A stretch of DNA of 64,000 nt from Inquilinus sp052078665. GTDB taxonomy: Bacteria > Pseudomonadota > Alphaproteobacteria > DSM-16000 > Inquilinaceae. Shown piece after piece: positions 34,985-42,814 of the stretch. The notes below the pieces were generated by a model. That model was not told the origin of the DNA and did no database searches. It saw only the letters and a list, made by a program, of their open reading frames with translations. Location: the NCBI RefSeq assembly GCF_052078665.1, contig NZ_JBQJIK010000001.1:62001-126000 (forward strand), in the 5' to 3' direction. A program made the translations under genes and the position numbers. The number at the start of each line of letters is the position of its first letter. Within the stretch, counting starts at the first letter, position 1.

Positions 34985-35007
34985 AACGAGGACTCAAATG
35001 ATGCAGA

Positions 35008-35040
35008 GATCGTCCGCCGGCGGAAAACCAGCGGACGATC
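35008..35040. promoter_or_regulatory. Inverted repeat 24 bp upstream of the LuxR start
   Basis: Perfect 10-bp arms GATCGTCCGC / GCGGACGATC with a 13-base interior. It could be an operator for the LuxR protein, a leader hairpin, or a second transcript end for the RTX gene. Confidence 0.45.
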
Positions 35041-35126
35041 CTAGGATTATTGTAACTGTTTATGGTGTTTCGGTGGCGACAACCTGATTTCGTTGCCGCT
35101 ATCCTATATTATGACTGACCCGGGAT

Positions 35127-35162
35127 GAGGATGGGAAAGTCATGGGGCGCCCTCCCATCCTC
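35127..35162 (-). terminator. Hairpin after the large RTX gene
   Basis: GAGGATGGG / CCCATCCTC arms with an 18-base interior, starting 24 bases past the RTX stop in the direction of transcription. It lacks a T-tract. Confidence 0.45.
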
Positions 35163-35185
35163 AAGGGAATCCGGGATGTCAGCCA

Positions 35186-37408
35186 CTACAGCACGAAGTC
35201 GGCCGCCGCCAGGGCGATGTTGCCGGAGAGCACGATGCTGAAGTCGGCGGTGCCGTCACCGTTGACGTCGCCGGTGATCAGCGTGTCGAACCCGCTGAAG
35301 ACGAAGTGCAGCCCGCCGGCGCCTGCGCCGCCGAAGACGAACGCCTGGTTGCCGGCCACGCCGGTGTTGGCATCGATGGCCGAGAGGTCGATCCGGTCGG
35401 CCTGGGCGTGGCTGAAGTCGGTGATCCGATCCGCCCCGGCTCCGACCGGGCTCTGCGCCAGAGTCTCGTAGACGAAACGGTCGGCGCCGGCACCGCCCAC
35501 GAGCGTGTCCTGCCCGGCGGCCCCGATGAGAGTGTCGCCGCCGTTGCCGCCGGAAAGATAGTCGTTGCCGTCGCCACCGGAGAGATAGTCGTTGCCGTCC
35601 TGGCCGTAGAGGCCGTCGTTGCCGCCGTAGCCGTAGAGCGAATTGTTGACGGCCGAGCCGATCAGGGTGTCGCCGTAGCTGGCGCTGCCGTAGACGGTCT
35701 CGATGTCGTACAGGCGGTCGCCGGCGGCATCGCCGTAGTAGCCGTAGGTGGTGCCCAGATCGATCCAGACCCCGGCGGTGCTGGCGTAGTAGTCGGCGGT
35801 ATCGTTGTCGGTGCCGCCGTAGAGCGTGTCCGCCCCGGTGCCACCCTGGAGGTAGTCATTGCCGGCGCCGCCGGAGAGGGTGTCGTCGCCGGCATTGCCG
35901 TAGAGACGGTCGGCGCCGCCATAGCCGTAGAGCGAGTCGTTGGCAGCCGAGCCGATCAGGGTGTCGCCGTAGCTGGCGCTGCCGTAGACGGTCTCGATGT
36001 CGTACAGCCGGTCGCCGGCGGCGTCGCCGTAGTAGCCGTAGCCCGTGCTGAGATCGACCCAGACGCCGACGGTGCTGTCGTAGTAGTCGGCGGCGTCGAC
36101 GCCGGTGCCGCCATAGAGCATGTCCGCCCCGGCGCCGCCCTCGAGATAATCGTTGCTATCGCCACCTGACAGCGTGTCATTGCCGGCACTGCCGTAGAGA
36201 TAGTCGTAGCCGCCATAGCCGTAGAGCGAGTTGTCGGCGGCGGAACCGATCAGCGTGTCGCTGTAGCTGGCGGTGCCGTAGACGGTCTCGACGTCGTACA
36301 AGCGGTCGCCGGCGGCCTCACCATAATAGCCATAGGTGGTGCTCAGATCGATCCAGACCCCGGTGGTGCCGCTGTAGTATTCGGCGGAATCGACGCCGGC
36401 GCCGCCGTAGAGAGCGTCCGCTCCGGCGCCACCGTAGAGGTAGTCGTTGCCGTCGGCGCCCGAGAGAAGGTCGTTGCCGTCATAGCCGTAGAGATAGTCG
36501 CTGCCGCCATAGCCGTAGAGCGAATTGTTGGCGGCCGAGCCGATCAGGGTGTCGCCGTAGCTGGCGCTGCCGTAGAGGTTCTCGATGTCGTACAGCCGGT
36601 CGCCGGCGGCATCGCCGTAGTAGCCGTAGCCGCTGGTGAGGCTGACCCAGACCCCGGCGGTGCTGTCGTAGTAGTCGGCGGAATCGATGTCGCTGCCGCC
36701 GTAGAGCGTGTCCGCTCCGGCGCCGCCTTCGAGGTAGTCGTTGCCGCCATAGCCGGAGAGCACGTTGGCGACGGCCGAGCCGATCAGCGTGTCGCTGTAG
36801 CTGGCGGTGCCGTAGACGTTCTCGATGTTGAACAGGCGGTCGCCGGCCGCTTGGCCAAAGTAGCCGTAGGTGGTGCTCAGATCGATCCAGACCCCGGCCG
36901 TGCCGTAGTAGTACTCCGCGGAATCGATGCCGGAGCCGCCGTCCAGCCAGTCGGCGCCGTTGCCGCCATGGAGATAGTCGTTGCCGTCCATCCCGTACAG
37001 GGTATCGTTGCCGTCATTGCCGATAAGGGAGTCGTTGCCGCCATAGCCGGACAGCACGTTGGCGACGGCCGAGCCGATCAGGGTGTCGCCGTAGCCGGTC
37101 GTGCCCTGAACGTTCTCGATGTTGAACAGCCGGTCGCCTGCCGCCTCACCATAGTAGCCGTAGCCGGTGGCCAGGTTGACGTAGACTCCGGCGGCGCCGT
37201 TGTAGTCGGCGGTGTCGATGCCGGCGCCGCCGTCCAGCCAGTCGGCGCCGGCGCCGCCCTGAAGGAAGTCGTTGCCGTCCATCCCATACAGCACGTCATC
37301 GCCGGCATAGCCGTAGAGGCGGTCGTTGCCGGCGTAGCCGTACATGACATCGGCACTGGCCGTGCCGCCAATCGAATCATTGCCGTTGGTGCCATAATAA
37401 TAGGGCAT
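35186..37408 (-). CDS. Large modular, tyrosine-rich RTX calcium-binding protein, 740 aa
   Basis: ATG 37408 is preceded by CAGGAG. The protein consists of GGXGXD nonapeptides alternating with a beta module whose core is GVWVDL-x-TGYGYYGDAAGDRL-[FY]-[DN]-IE, six copies. At DNA level the modules repeat every 294 bp, except one interval of 240 bp that lacks exactly two nonapeptides. Tyrosine replaces the usual small residues in many nonapeptides (YGYGG, YLYG). The last 110 residues (DRFVYETLAQSP, IDLSAIDANT, ending AAADFVL) are the type I secretion region. No signal peptide or enzyme domain. Likely a secreted adhesin, matrix or S-layer-like protein; exporter not in window. Confidence 0.9.
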   Translation of the reverse strand: MPYYYGTNGNDSIGGTASADVMYGYAGNDRLYGYAGDDVLYGMDGNDFLQGGAGADWLDGGAGIDTADYNGAAGVYVNLATGYGYYGEAAGDRLFNIENVQGTTGYGDTLIGSAVANVLSGYGGNDSLIGNDGNDTLYGMDGNDYLHGGNGADWLDGGSGIDSAEYYYGTAGVWIDLSTTYGYFGQAAGDRLFNIENVYGTASYSDTLIGSAVANVLSGYGGNDYLEGGAGADTLYGGSDIDSADYYDSTAGVWVSLTSGYGYYGDAAGDRLYDIENLYGSASYGDTLIGSAANNSLYGYGGSDYLYGYDGNDLLSGADGNDYLYGGAGADALYGGAGVDSAEYYSGTTGVWIDLSTTYGYYGEAAGDRLYDVETVYGTASYSDTLIGSAADNSLYGYGGYDYLYGSAGNDTLSGGDSNDYLEGGAGADMLYGGTGVDAADYYDSTVGVWVDLSTGYGYYGDAAGDRLYDIETVYGSASYGDTLIGSAANDSLYGYGGADRLYGNAGDDTLSGGAGNDYLQGGTGADTLYGGTDNDTADYYASTAGVWIDLGTTYGYYGDAAGDRLYDIETVYGSASYGDTLIGSAVNNSLYGYGGNDGLYGQDGNDYLSGGDGNDYLSGGNGGDTLIGAAGQDTLVGGAGADRFVYETLAQSPVGAGADRITDFSHAQADRIDLSAIDANTGVAGNQAFVFGGAGAGGLHFVFSGFDTLITGDVNGDGTADFSIVLSGNIALAAADFVL

Positions 37409-37882
37409 CGAGATCTCCTGAGTGAGGGCGAACGGCCATATCGGCACTGGCGCGGGGCGCCGTCGTCCGTCCATTGCATGAAGGGAAACTGTGCTGGGGC
37501 AAGGCTTGCCGTCGAGTGATGCCGCTTCGCACGGCGGCAAAGATCACCGCGGGCCGACCATTAACCTAAGCTGGTTTTGTCAATGTGGTCCTCTGTGGTG
37601 GCGAGATCGGGCCATCGCTCCGGATGAGCAGGCCGGCGACGTCCCGCGTCTGGTCGTCGACCGCCAAGCTCTTGTCTTTGTCCGGCCGGGCTTGCGCCTG
37701 CCGATCCCACGGCCTGCGACGGTGAACAACTCCGTCGCGGCGTGTGCCTTGTCGCGGCGCGCTCCCCCACAAGGGGCCTGTCGCCGCCAGGAGCGATGCT
37801 CCGGACGGAAGCGCCATTGACTGACAGTGTCCGGAATCAGGGGAATGGCCTCAACCCCCCAGGATCGGGGGGGACGGAATTT

Positions 37883-37916
37883 TGCCCGGGTGAATTGACG
37901 AGTTTTTACCCGGGCA
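37883..37916. promoter_or_regulatory. Paired CCCGGG operator halves in the DUF2239 promoter
   Basis: TGCCCGGGT at 37883-37891 and ACCCGGGCA at 37908-37916 form a perfect 9-bp inverted repeat, and each half contains the palindrome CCCGGG. Centres are 25 bp apart. The left half is just upstream of the -35 and the right half fills the spacer up to the -10, an arrangement expected for a repressor or MerR-like activator. Confidence 0.55.
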
Positions 37917-37923
37917 TTATAAG
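37895..37923 (+). promoter_or_regulatory. Sigma-70-type promoter of DUF2239-MATE operon
   Basis: TTGACG at 37895-37900, 17-bp spacer, TATAAG at 37918-37923, 34 bases upstream of the ATG. Confidence 0.6.
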
Positions 37924-37957
37924 ATATGAGTCCGATCGCGCCGCAGGTAGGGATGCC

Positions 37958-38551
37958 ATGACCGTCGAGTCCGCCCGCGAGCCCGTTCCAGCCTGCACCG
38001 CCTTCGAAGGTGCTCGCCGCATCGCCTCCGGCCCGTTGGCAGAGGTCGCCCTGGCGGCGAAGCGGGCCGTCGAGCGTGGCGCGGGAGTGCTGGTCTTCGA
38101 CGATGCCACCAGCTTGCCGATCGAGCTCGACCTGCGCGGCAGCGAGGCCGAGGTGCTGGCCCGGCTGTCGCCGCCGGCGGAGCCTGAAGCGCCGCGCGGC
38201 CCCGGCCGGCCGAAGCTCGGTGTCGTCGCCCGCGAGGTGACGCTGCTGCCGCGGCACTGGGACTGGCTGGCCGGCCAGCCCGGCGGCGCCTCGGTGACCT
38301 TGCGTCGCCTGGTCGAGGAGGTGCGGCGCGCCGGCGAGGGGCGGGACCGGCTGCGCCAAGCGCAGGAGGCGGCCTACCGCTTCATGGCGGCGATGGCCGG
38401 CGACCGGCCCGGCTTCGAGGAGGCGGCGCGCGCCCTGTTCGCGCCGGATCGTGACCGCTTCGCCGCGCTGACCGAGGCCTGGCCGGCCGATATCCGCGAC
38501 CATGCCCGGCGCCTGGCCGCCGCCGCGTTCGACGCGCCGCATTCGGCCTGA
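37958..38551 (+). CDS. DUF2239 family protein, 197 aa
   Basis: Recognisable from the conserved blocks CTAFEGARRIASGPLAEVA, LVFDDATSLPIELDLRG, GPGRPKLGVVAREVTLLPRHWDWL and QEAAYRFMAAMAGDRPGFEEAARALFA. The middle block (RPKLGVVAREVTLLPRHWDWL) resembles the start of a ribbon-helix-helix-like segment. Function uncharacterised. ATG 37958 follows a weak AGGTAGG. It precedes a MATE pump by 12 bases, so it probably modulates or senses for it. Confidence 0.85.
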   Translation: MTVESAREPVPACTAFEGARRIASGPLAEVALAAKRAVERGAGVLVFDDATSLPIELDLRGSEAEVLARLSPPAEPEAPRGPGRPKLGVVAREVTLLPRHWDWLAGQPGGASVTLRRLVEEVRRAGEGRDRLRQAQEAAYRFMAAMAGDRPGFEEAARALFAPDRDRFAALTEAWPADIRDHARRLAAAAFDAPHSA

Positions 38552-38563
38552 AGGGGGACCATC

Positions 38564-39952
38564 ATGTCGAACGCGATCGAGCGCGGCGCGGCCGCCGCTC
38601 CGGCCTCCGTGCCCCCCGTCCTGTGGAAGGCGTTCCTGCTGTTCCTCGGGCCGATGATGCTGAGCAACGTGCTGCAGGGGCTGTCCGGCACGGTCAACAA
38701 CATCTATCTCGGCCAGATGATCGGGGTCGGCGCGCTCGCCGCCGTCTCGGCGTTCGTTCCGATCCTGTTCTTCTTCATCTCCTTCATCATCGGCCTCGGC
38801 GCCGGCGCCTCGGTGCTGATCGGCCAGGCCTGGGGCGCGCGGGACCCGGACAAGGTCAAGGCGATCGCCGGCACCGCCCTGGCGGTCACCATCCTGGCCG
38901 GGCTCGTGGTGGCGCTGTTCGGCGGCGCCTTCACCGGGCCGCTGCTGGCCGCGGTCGGCACCCCGGCCGACATCCTGGCCGATTCCACCGCCTATGCCCG
39001 GATCATGCTGATCGCCATGCCGGGCCTGTTCGTCTTCCTGCTGATGAGCTCGATGATGCGCGGCACCGGCGACACCATGACGCCGCTGCTGGCCCTGGCG
39101 CTGCAGACCGTGATCGGCCTCATTCTGACCCCGGCGCTGATCCGCGGCTGGGCCGGGCTGCCGCAGCTCGGCGTGCTCAGCGGCGCCTATGCCGCGATCG
39201 TCTCCTTCCTCGTCGCCCTGGCCTGGCTGGCCGTCCATCTGCGCCGCCGCGGCCACGCTTTGGCGCCGGACGCCGTGCTGCTGCGCCATCTCTGGATCGA
39301 CCCGCAGATCCTGCGGGCGGTGCTGCGCATCGGCCTGCCCTCGGGCGTGCAGCTGGTGCTGGTGTCGCTGGCCGAGGTCGCGGTGCTGTCCTTCGTCAAC
39401 GGCTTCGGCTCCGACGCCACCGCCGCCTATGGCGCGGTCAACCAGGTGGTCAGCTACGTCCAGTTCCCGGCGATCTCGATCGCCATCACCGCCTCGATCT
39501 TCGGCGCCCAGGCGATCGGCGCGGGCCATGCCGACCGGCTCGGCGCCATCACCCGCACCGGCATCCTGCTGAACCTGATCGTCACCGGCGGGCTGGTGGC
39601 GGTCTTCTACCTGTTCTCGCGCACGCTGATGGGCCTGTTCCTGACCAGCCCGCCGGTGATCGATCTGGCGCAGGACCTGCTGCACATCACGCTGTGGAGC
39701 TACATCGTGTTCGGCCTGGCCGGCGTGGTCGCCGCGGTGATGCGGGCCAGCGGCACGGTGCTGGCGCCGATGGCGATCTCGCTCTTCGCCATCCTCGGCG
39801 TCGAGGTGCCGGTGGCCTGGGCGCTCGGCCGCAGCATCGGCATCGACGGCATCTGGATCGCCTATCCGGTCGCCTTCATCGTCATGGCGCTGGGCCAGAT
39901 CGCCTATTACCGGCTGGTGTGGCGCAAGCGGGCGATCCGGCGGATCATTTGA
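38564..39952 (+). CDS. MATE-family multidrug/cation antiporter
   Basis: 462 aa with twelve predicted helices in two six-helix halves; VPILFFFISFIIGLGAGASVLIGQAWGA and GSDATAAYGAVNQVVSYVQFP carry the usual NorM/DinF-type motifs. It exports drugs or metabolites in exchange for Na+ or H+. Co-transcribed with the DUF2239 gene. There are only 41 bases to the cobS remnant. Confidence 0.92.
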   Translation: MSNAIERGAAAAPASVPPVLWKAFLLFLGPMMLSNVLQGLSGTVNNIYLGQMIGVGALAAVSAFVPILFFFISFIIGLGAGASVLIGQAWGARDPDKVKAIAGTALAVTILAGLVVALFGGAFTGPLLAAVGTPADILADSTAYARIMLIAMPGLFVFLLMSSMMRGTGDTMTPLLALALQTVIGLILTPALIRGWAGLPQLGVLSGAYAAIVSFLVALAWLAVHLRRRGHALAPDAVLLRHLWIDPQILRAVLRIGLPSGVQLVLVSLAEVAVLSFVNGFGSDATAAYGAVNQVVSYVQFPAISIAITASIFGAQAIGAGHADRLGAITRTGILLNLIVTGGLVAVFYLFSRTLMGLFLTSPPVIDLAQDLLHITLWSYIVFGLAGVVAAVMRASGTVLAPMAISLFAILGVEVPVAWALGRSIGIDGIWIAYPVAFIVMALGQIAYYRLVWRKRAIRRII

Positions 39953-39993
39953 GCGGCTTGCCGCGACGGGCCGGACCGGCTAACCCGGGGGCC

Positions 39994-40290
39994 ATGGACG
40001 ACCTGCTGCGCGATCTGCGCGTCGCCGCCTGCTTCCTGACCCGGCTGCCGGTCCGCTGGCCGGCGGACGCGCCGGCCGATGCGCTGGCCCGGTCGATGCG
40101 GCTGTTCCCGCTGGCCGGGGCCGGCATCGGCGCGGCCGCCGGGCTGGTCTGGGCGCTGGCGCTCTGGCTCGGCGCCTGGGTCCTGGCCGGGCTGGCGCGG
40201 CGCCGCATCGGCGGCCAGACCGGCGACGTGCTCGGCGCCGCCCAGCAACTGGCGGAGGTCGCGGTGCTGTGCGCCGCGGGGGCGGCATGA
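39994..40290 (+). pseudogene. cobS: Adenosylcobinamide-GDP ribazoletransferase (cobS) with large in-frame internal deletion
   Basis: 98 codons. Residues 1-66 match the CobS N-terminus (LRVAACFLTRLPV, RSMRLFPLAGAGIGAAAGLVWALAL). Residues 67-98 match its extreme C-terminus (ARRRIGGQTGDVLGAAQQLAEVAVL). Normal CobS is about 250 aa, so about 150 residues are missing, including the HEDGLADxxDG-type catalytic loop and most helices. The frame is intact and the stop still overlaps the cobC start (ATGA). Almost certainly inactive as a ribazoletransferase. The join is near 40195. Confidence 0.82.
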
Positions 40291-40916
40291 GCACGACCCG
40301 CTGGTGGTGGGTGCGCCACGCCCCCGTGCTCAATCCGGACAAGCTGCTCTACGGCCGGCTCGACCTTGAAGCCGACACCGGCGACGTGGCGGCGATCGCC
40401 GCCCTCGCCGCCCGGCTGCCGCGCCGGGCGGTGTGGCTGCAGTCGCCGTTGCGCCGCACCGCCGAGACCGCGGCGGTGCTGCTGGCGGCGATGGGCGAGG
40501 CGGCCGTGCCGGCGGTCGAGCCGGCGCTGATCGAGCAGGATTTCGGCGCCTGGCAGGGCCGGCCGAGCCGCGAGGTCTACGGGGCGCTGCCGCGGCATGA
40601 TCCGTTCTGGTCGCACCCCTCCGCCCATGCCGCGCCCGGCGGCGAGAGCTTCGAGGCCATGCTGCGCCGGGTGCAGCCCGCGATCCTGACCCTGTCGGAC
40701 GCCCATGCCGGCTGCGACATCATCGCCGTCGCCCATGCCGGAACCATCCGCGCCGCGGCGGCGTTGGCGCTGGACCTGGATGGCGAGCACGCGCTGCGAC
40801 TCGCGGTCGACACGCTGTCGCTGAGCCGGATCGACCGCATCCGGTCGTCCTCCGGCGCTGAAAGCTGGCGAATCATCGCCCTGAATCTGCCATTTGGAAC
40901 GGAAAAGATGTATTGA
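40287..40916 (+). CDS. cobC: Histidine phosphatase, alpha-ribazole phosphatase-like
   Basis: 209-aa phosphoglycerate-mutase-fold enzyme. The catalytic RHA motif is in WWVRHAPVL; arginine in LQSPLRRTAET, Glu in EQDFGAWQG and the second His in VAHAGTIRAAAA complete the site. The RHAP form, together with linkage to cobS, supports CobC (removes the phosphate from alpha-ribazole phosphate or cobalamin phosphate). Its ATG overlaps the cobS remnant stop, so its translation depends on that remnant. Confidence 0.85.
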   Translation: MSTTRWWWVRHAPVLNPDKLLYGRLDLEADTGDVAAIAALAARLPRRAVWLQSPLRRTAETAAVLLAAMGEAAVPAVEPALIEQDFGAWQGRPSREVYGALPRHDPFWSHPSAHAAPGGESFEAMLRRVQPAILTLSDAHAGCDIIAVAHAGTIRAAAALALDLDGEHALRLAVDTLSLSRIDRIRSSSGAESWRIIALNLPFGTEKMY

Positions 40917-40970
40917 TTGTTTAGCGGTATGCCACGAATCTTCATGTGGAGTCTGAGGAGAGCCCCGACC

Positions 40971-41666
40971 ATGATCGACCGCCGCATGTTCCTCCGCCTG
41001 ACGGGGGTGTCGACCGTTGGGCTGGCGCTGCCGGGCATGCTCGCCGGCTGCGGCTCGGCCACCTCGACGCCGAGCGACGCGCAGCTGCTGGTCGACGAAA
41101 GCCGCGGCGCGCTGCAGGCGCTGCTGTCCGCGCAGGAGCTGTCGGCGCTGCCGCGCTACATCCGCGGCGCCAAGGCGGTGCTGATCGCGCCGGAGCTGCT
41201 CCGCGGCGGCTTCATCTTCGGCGGCCGCGGCGGCAATGCGGTGATGGTGGTCCGGATGTCGGACGGCAACTGGAGCTACCCAGCCTTCTACGGCGTCGGC
41301 GGCGGCACCTTCGGGCTGCAGATCGGCGGCCAGGTCTCGCAGCTGGTGCTGACGATCATGACCGACAAGGGTCTGCGGGCCGTGGAGCAGAGCAGCTTCA
41401 CCGTCGGCGCCGACCTGTCGGGGTCGCTGTTCACCCTCGGCGCCGGCATCGGCGCCTCGACCGGGCTGAACACCAATGCCGACATGTACGCCTTCTCGCA
41501 GAACAGGGGGCTGTTCGCCGGCGGCACGCTGGACGGCACGGTGATCAGCGAGGACCAGGGCAAGAACGACGCCTATTATGGCTTCGGCACCGCGGCGCGG
41601 GTCATCTTCCAGGGGCAGAGGAGCAACCCGGGCGCGGACCAGCTGCGCAACCTGCTGCCGAGGTAA
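40971..41666 (+). CDS. Tat-exported SYLF-domain lipoprotein
   Basis: 231 aa. The signal has DRRMFLRLTG (twin-Arg motif) and lipobox LAGC near residue 22. The mature protein is a SYLF/Ysc84 lipid-binding domain: AKAVLIAPELLRGGFIFGGRGGNAVM, YPAFYGVGGGTFGLQIGGQ, and ADLSGSLFTLGAGIGASTG. These proteins bind phosphoinositide-like or other lipids; the bacterial role is unclear. ATG 40971 follows GAGGAG. An upstream in-frame start at 40917 is less likely. Confidence 0.88.
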   Translation: MIDRRMFLRLTGVSTVGLALPGMLAGCGSATSTPSDAQLLVDESRGALQALLSAQELSALPRYIRGAKAVLIAPELLRGGFIFGGRGGNAVMVVRMSDGNWSYPAFYGVGGGTFGLQIGGQVSQLVLTIMTDKGLRAVEQSSFTVGADLSGSLFTLGAGIGASTGLNTNADMYAFSQNRGLFAGGTLDGTVISEDQGKNDAYYGFGTAARVIFQGQRSNPGADQLRNLLPR

Positions 41667-41690
41667 GGGGCCAGCCGACCCCGCGCTCCA

Positions 41691-42359
41691 TCAGCTGTAA
41701 CGCTGCTCCTGCCAGGGGTCGCCCTCGTTGTGGTAGCCGCGCTCCTCCCAGAAGCCCGGGCGGTCGGCGGCGACGAACTCGATCCGCTTCACCCATTTGG
41801 CGCTCTTCCAGAAGTGCCAGCGGGGCATGATCACGCGCAGCGGCCCGCCATGCTCGACCGCGATCGGCTCGCCGTCGTGATGGGTCGCCAGCAGCACATC
41901 CTCCTCGGCGAAGGCGTCGAGCGCGACGTTGGTGGTGTAGGTGTCGTAGCTGTGGAACACGACGTGCCGGGCCTCGGGCTTCGGCCGCACCAGCGACAGC
42001 AGGTGCCGGGCCGAGACGCCGCGCCAGCGGTTGTCGAAGCGCGACCAGGCAGTGACACAGTGGATGTCGGAGACGTCCTCGAACTCCGGCTGGGCCAGGA
42101 TGTCGGCCCAGCGCCACACCGTCGGGGCCTCGACCAGCCCGTCGATGGTCAGCCGCCATTTGTCGAGCGGGATCTCCGGCTGCACGCCGAGATCGAGCAC
42201 CGGCCAGGTCTCGACCAGGCGCTGGCCCGGCGGCAGCCGATCGCGTTCGGGATCCGAGGTGGCTCCGGTCAGCAGCCGGCCCTCGCGCGCCCAGCGCTTC
42301 TTGCTCTCGACCAGCTTCGGCCGGACCGAGCCGAGATCGCCGTCATCCGCCATGGCCAT
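41691..42359 (-). CDS. Sulfite-oxidase-fold molybdopterin oxidoreductase, single domain
   Basis: 222 aa. Mo-ligating cysteine in IHCVTAWSRFDNRWRGV, with W-LTIDGLVEAPTVWRWADIL before it and VVFHSYDTYTTNVALD and EHGGPLRVIMPRWHFWKSAKWVKRIEF after it: the Moco domain of the SUOX/YedY family without dimerisation domain. No Tat signal, unlike MsrP, so cytoplasmic. Electron donor/acceptor and substrate unknown. ATG 42359 has AAGGAAG upstream. Converges on the SYLF gene. Confidence 0.88.
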   Translation of the reverse strand: MAMADDGDLGSVRPKLVESKKRWAREGRLLTGATSDPERDRLPPGQRLVETWPVLDLGVQPEIPLDKWRLTIDGLVEAPTVWRWADILAQPEFEDVSDIHCVTAWSRFDNRWRGVSARHLLSLVRPKPEARHVVFHSYDTYTTNVALDAFAEEDVLLATHHDGEPIAVEHGGPLRVIMPRWHFWKSAKWVKRIEFVAADRPGFWEERGYHNEGDPWQEQRYS

Positions 42360-42557
42360 GCTTCCTTGCTGGGGCACGACAATATGGCCGAGCTCCACAC
42401 CAACAGATAGCGTCGCCAAGCCGGCCGATCCAGGGCTGCCCATTCCCGGGCGAATGAACCATGCCTATCTGTCCGGGCAGTGGCGCGGCGTCCCAAGTTG
42501 CCGGCAACTGGGCGCTATGCGATCCTTGATGCACCAAAGCGAAGCGAGGTCAGTGCT

Positions 42558-42734
42558 ATGGCGAAAAACACCGGACAGTCGAGTCGCATCGGCCCGGTGA
42601 AGGAGCGGGCGCAGGTGAAAAACCCGGTTACGGGTCGATACGTGAAGATCGACACCAGCACGGGCCGGATCGTCGATCAAAAGAAGTCACCTGGTCCGTA
42701 CAAGGGCATCAAGGACGTGACGCGGCATCCATAG
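42558..42734 (+). CDS. Small conserved basic protein, 58 aa
   Basis: Begins MAKNTGQSSRIGPVKERAQV and continues NPVTGRYVKIDTSTGRIVDQKK. Short basic proteins with this GQSSRIG...QV.NP.TG.YVK...TG pattern occur widely as hypotheticals in alphaproteobacteria. No known function. Codon use is less G/C-rich than its neighbours. Monocistronic or leading into the TIR-like gene 80 bases downstream. Confidence 0.65.
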   Translation: MAKNTGQSSRIGPVKERAQVKNPVTGRYVKIDTSTGRIVDQKKSPGPYKGIKDVTRHP

Positions 42735-42814
42735 TAGCGCTGGCTTTCTCGCCACTGACGGAGGACGTTCTCGATTCGCCTCCAAGTAGCCTGCTGCCGA
42801 GGCACGCCTTCATC

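Larger units (their letters stand above)
37409..37957. other. 549-bp region between divergent RTX and DUF2239 genes
   Basis: No gene is supported. 37409-37560 should hold the RTX promoter (no clear hexamers). 37560-37830 is G/C-rich with open frames on both strands that look like chance. 37870-37957 holds the DUF2239 promoter and inverted repeat. Confidence 0.5.

Noticed and set aside
35186..37408. Regular direct repeats that could be taken for a CRISPR array
   Set aside because: Period is 294 bp, in frame, and encodes RTX modules; there are no unique spacers and no cas genes.
37560..37870. Insertion-sequence remnant between the RTX and DUF2239 genes
   Set aside because: No terminal inverted repeats, target duplication or transposase-like translation could be found by eye.
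37580..39685. About 700-codon frame antisense to the MATE and DUF2239 genes
   Set aside because: Gln/His/Gly-rich shadow with no domain; both plus-strand genes have clear family motifs.
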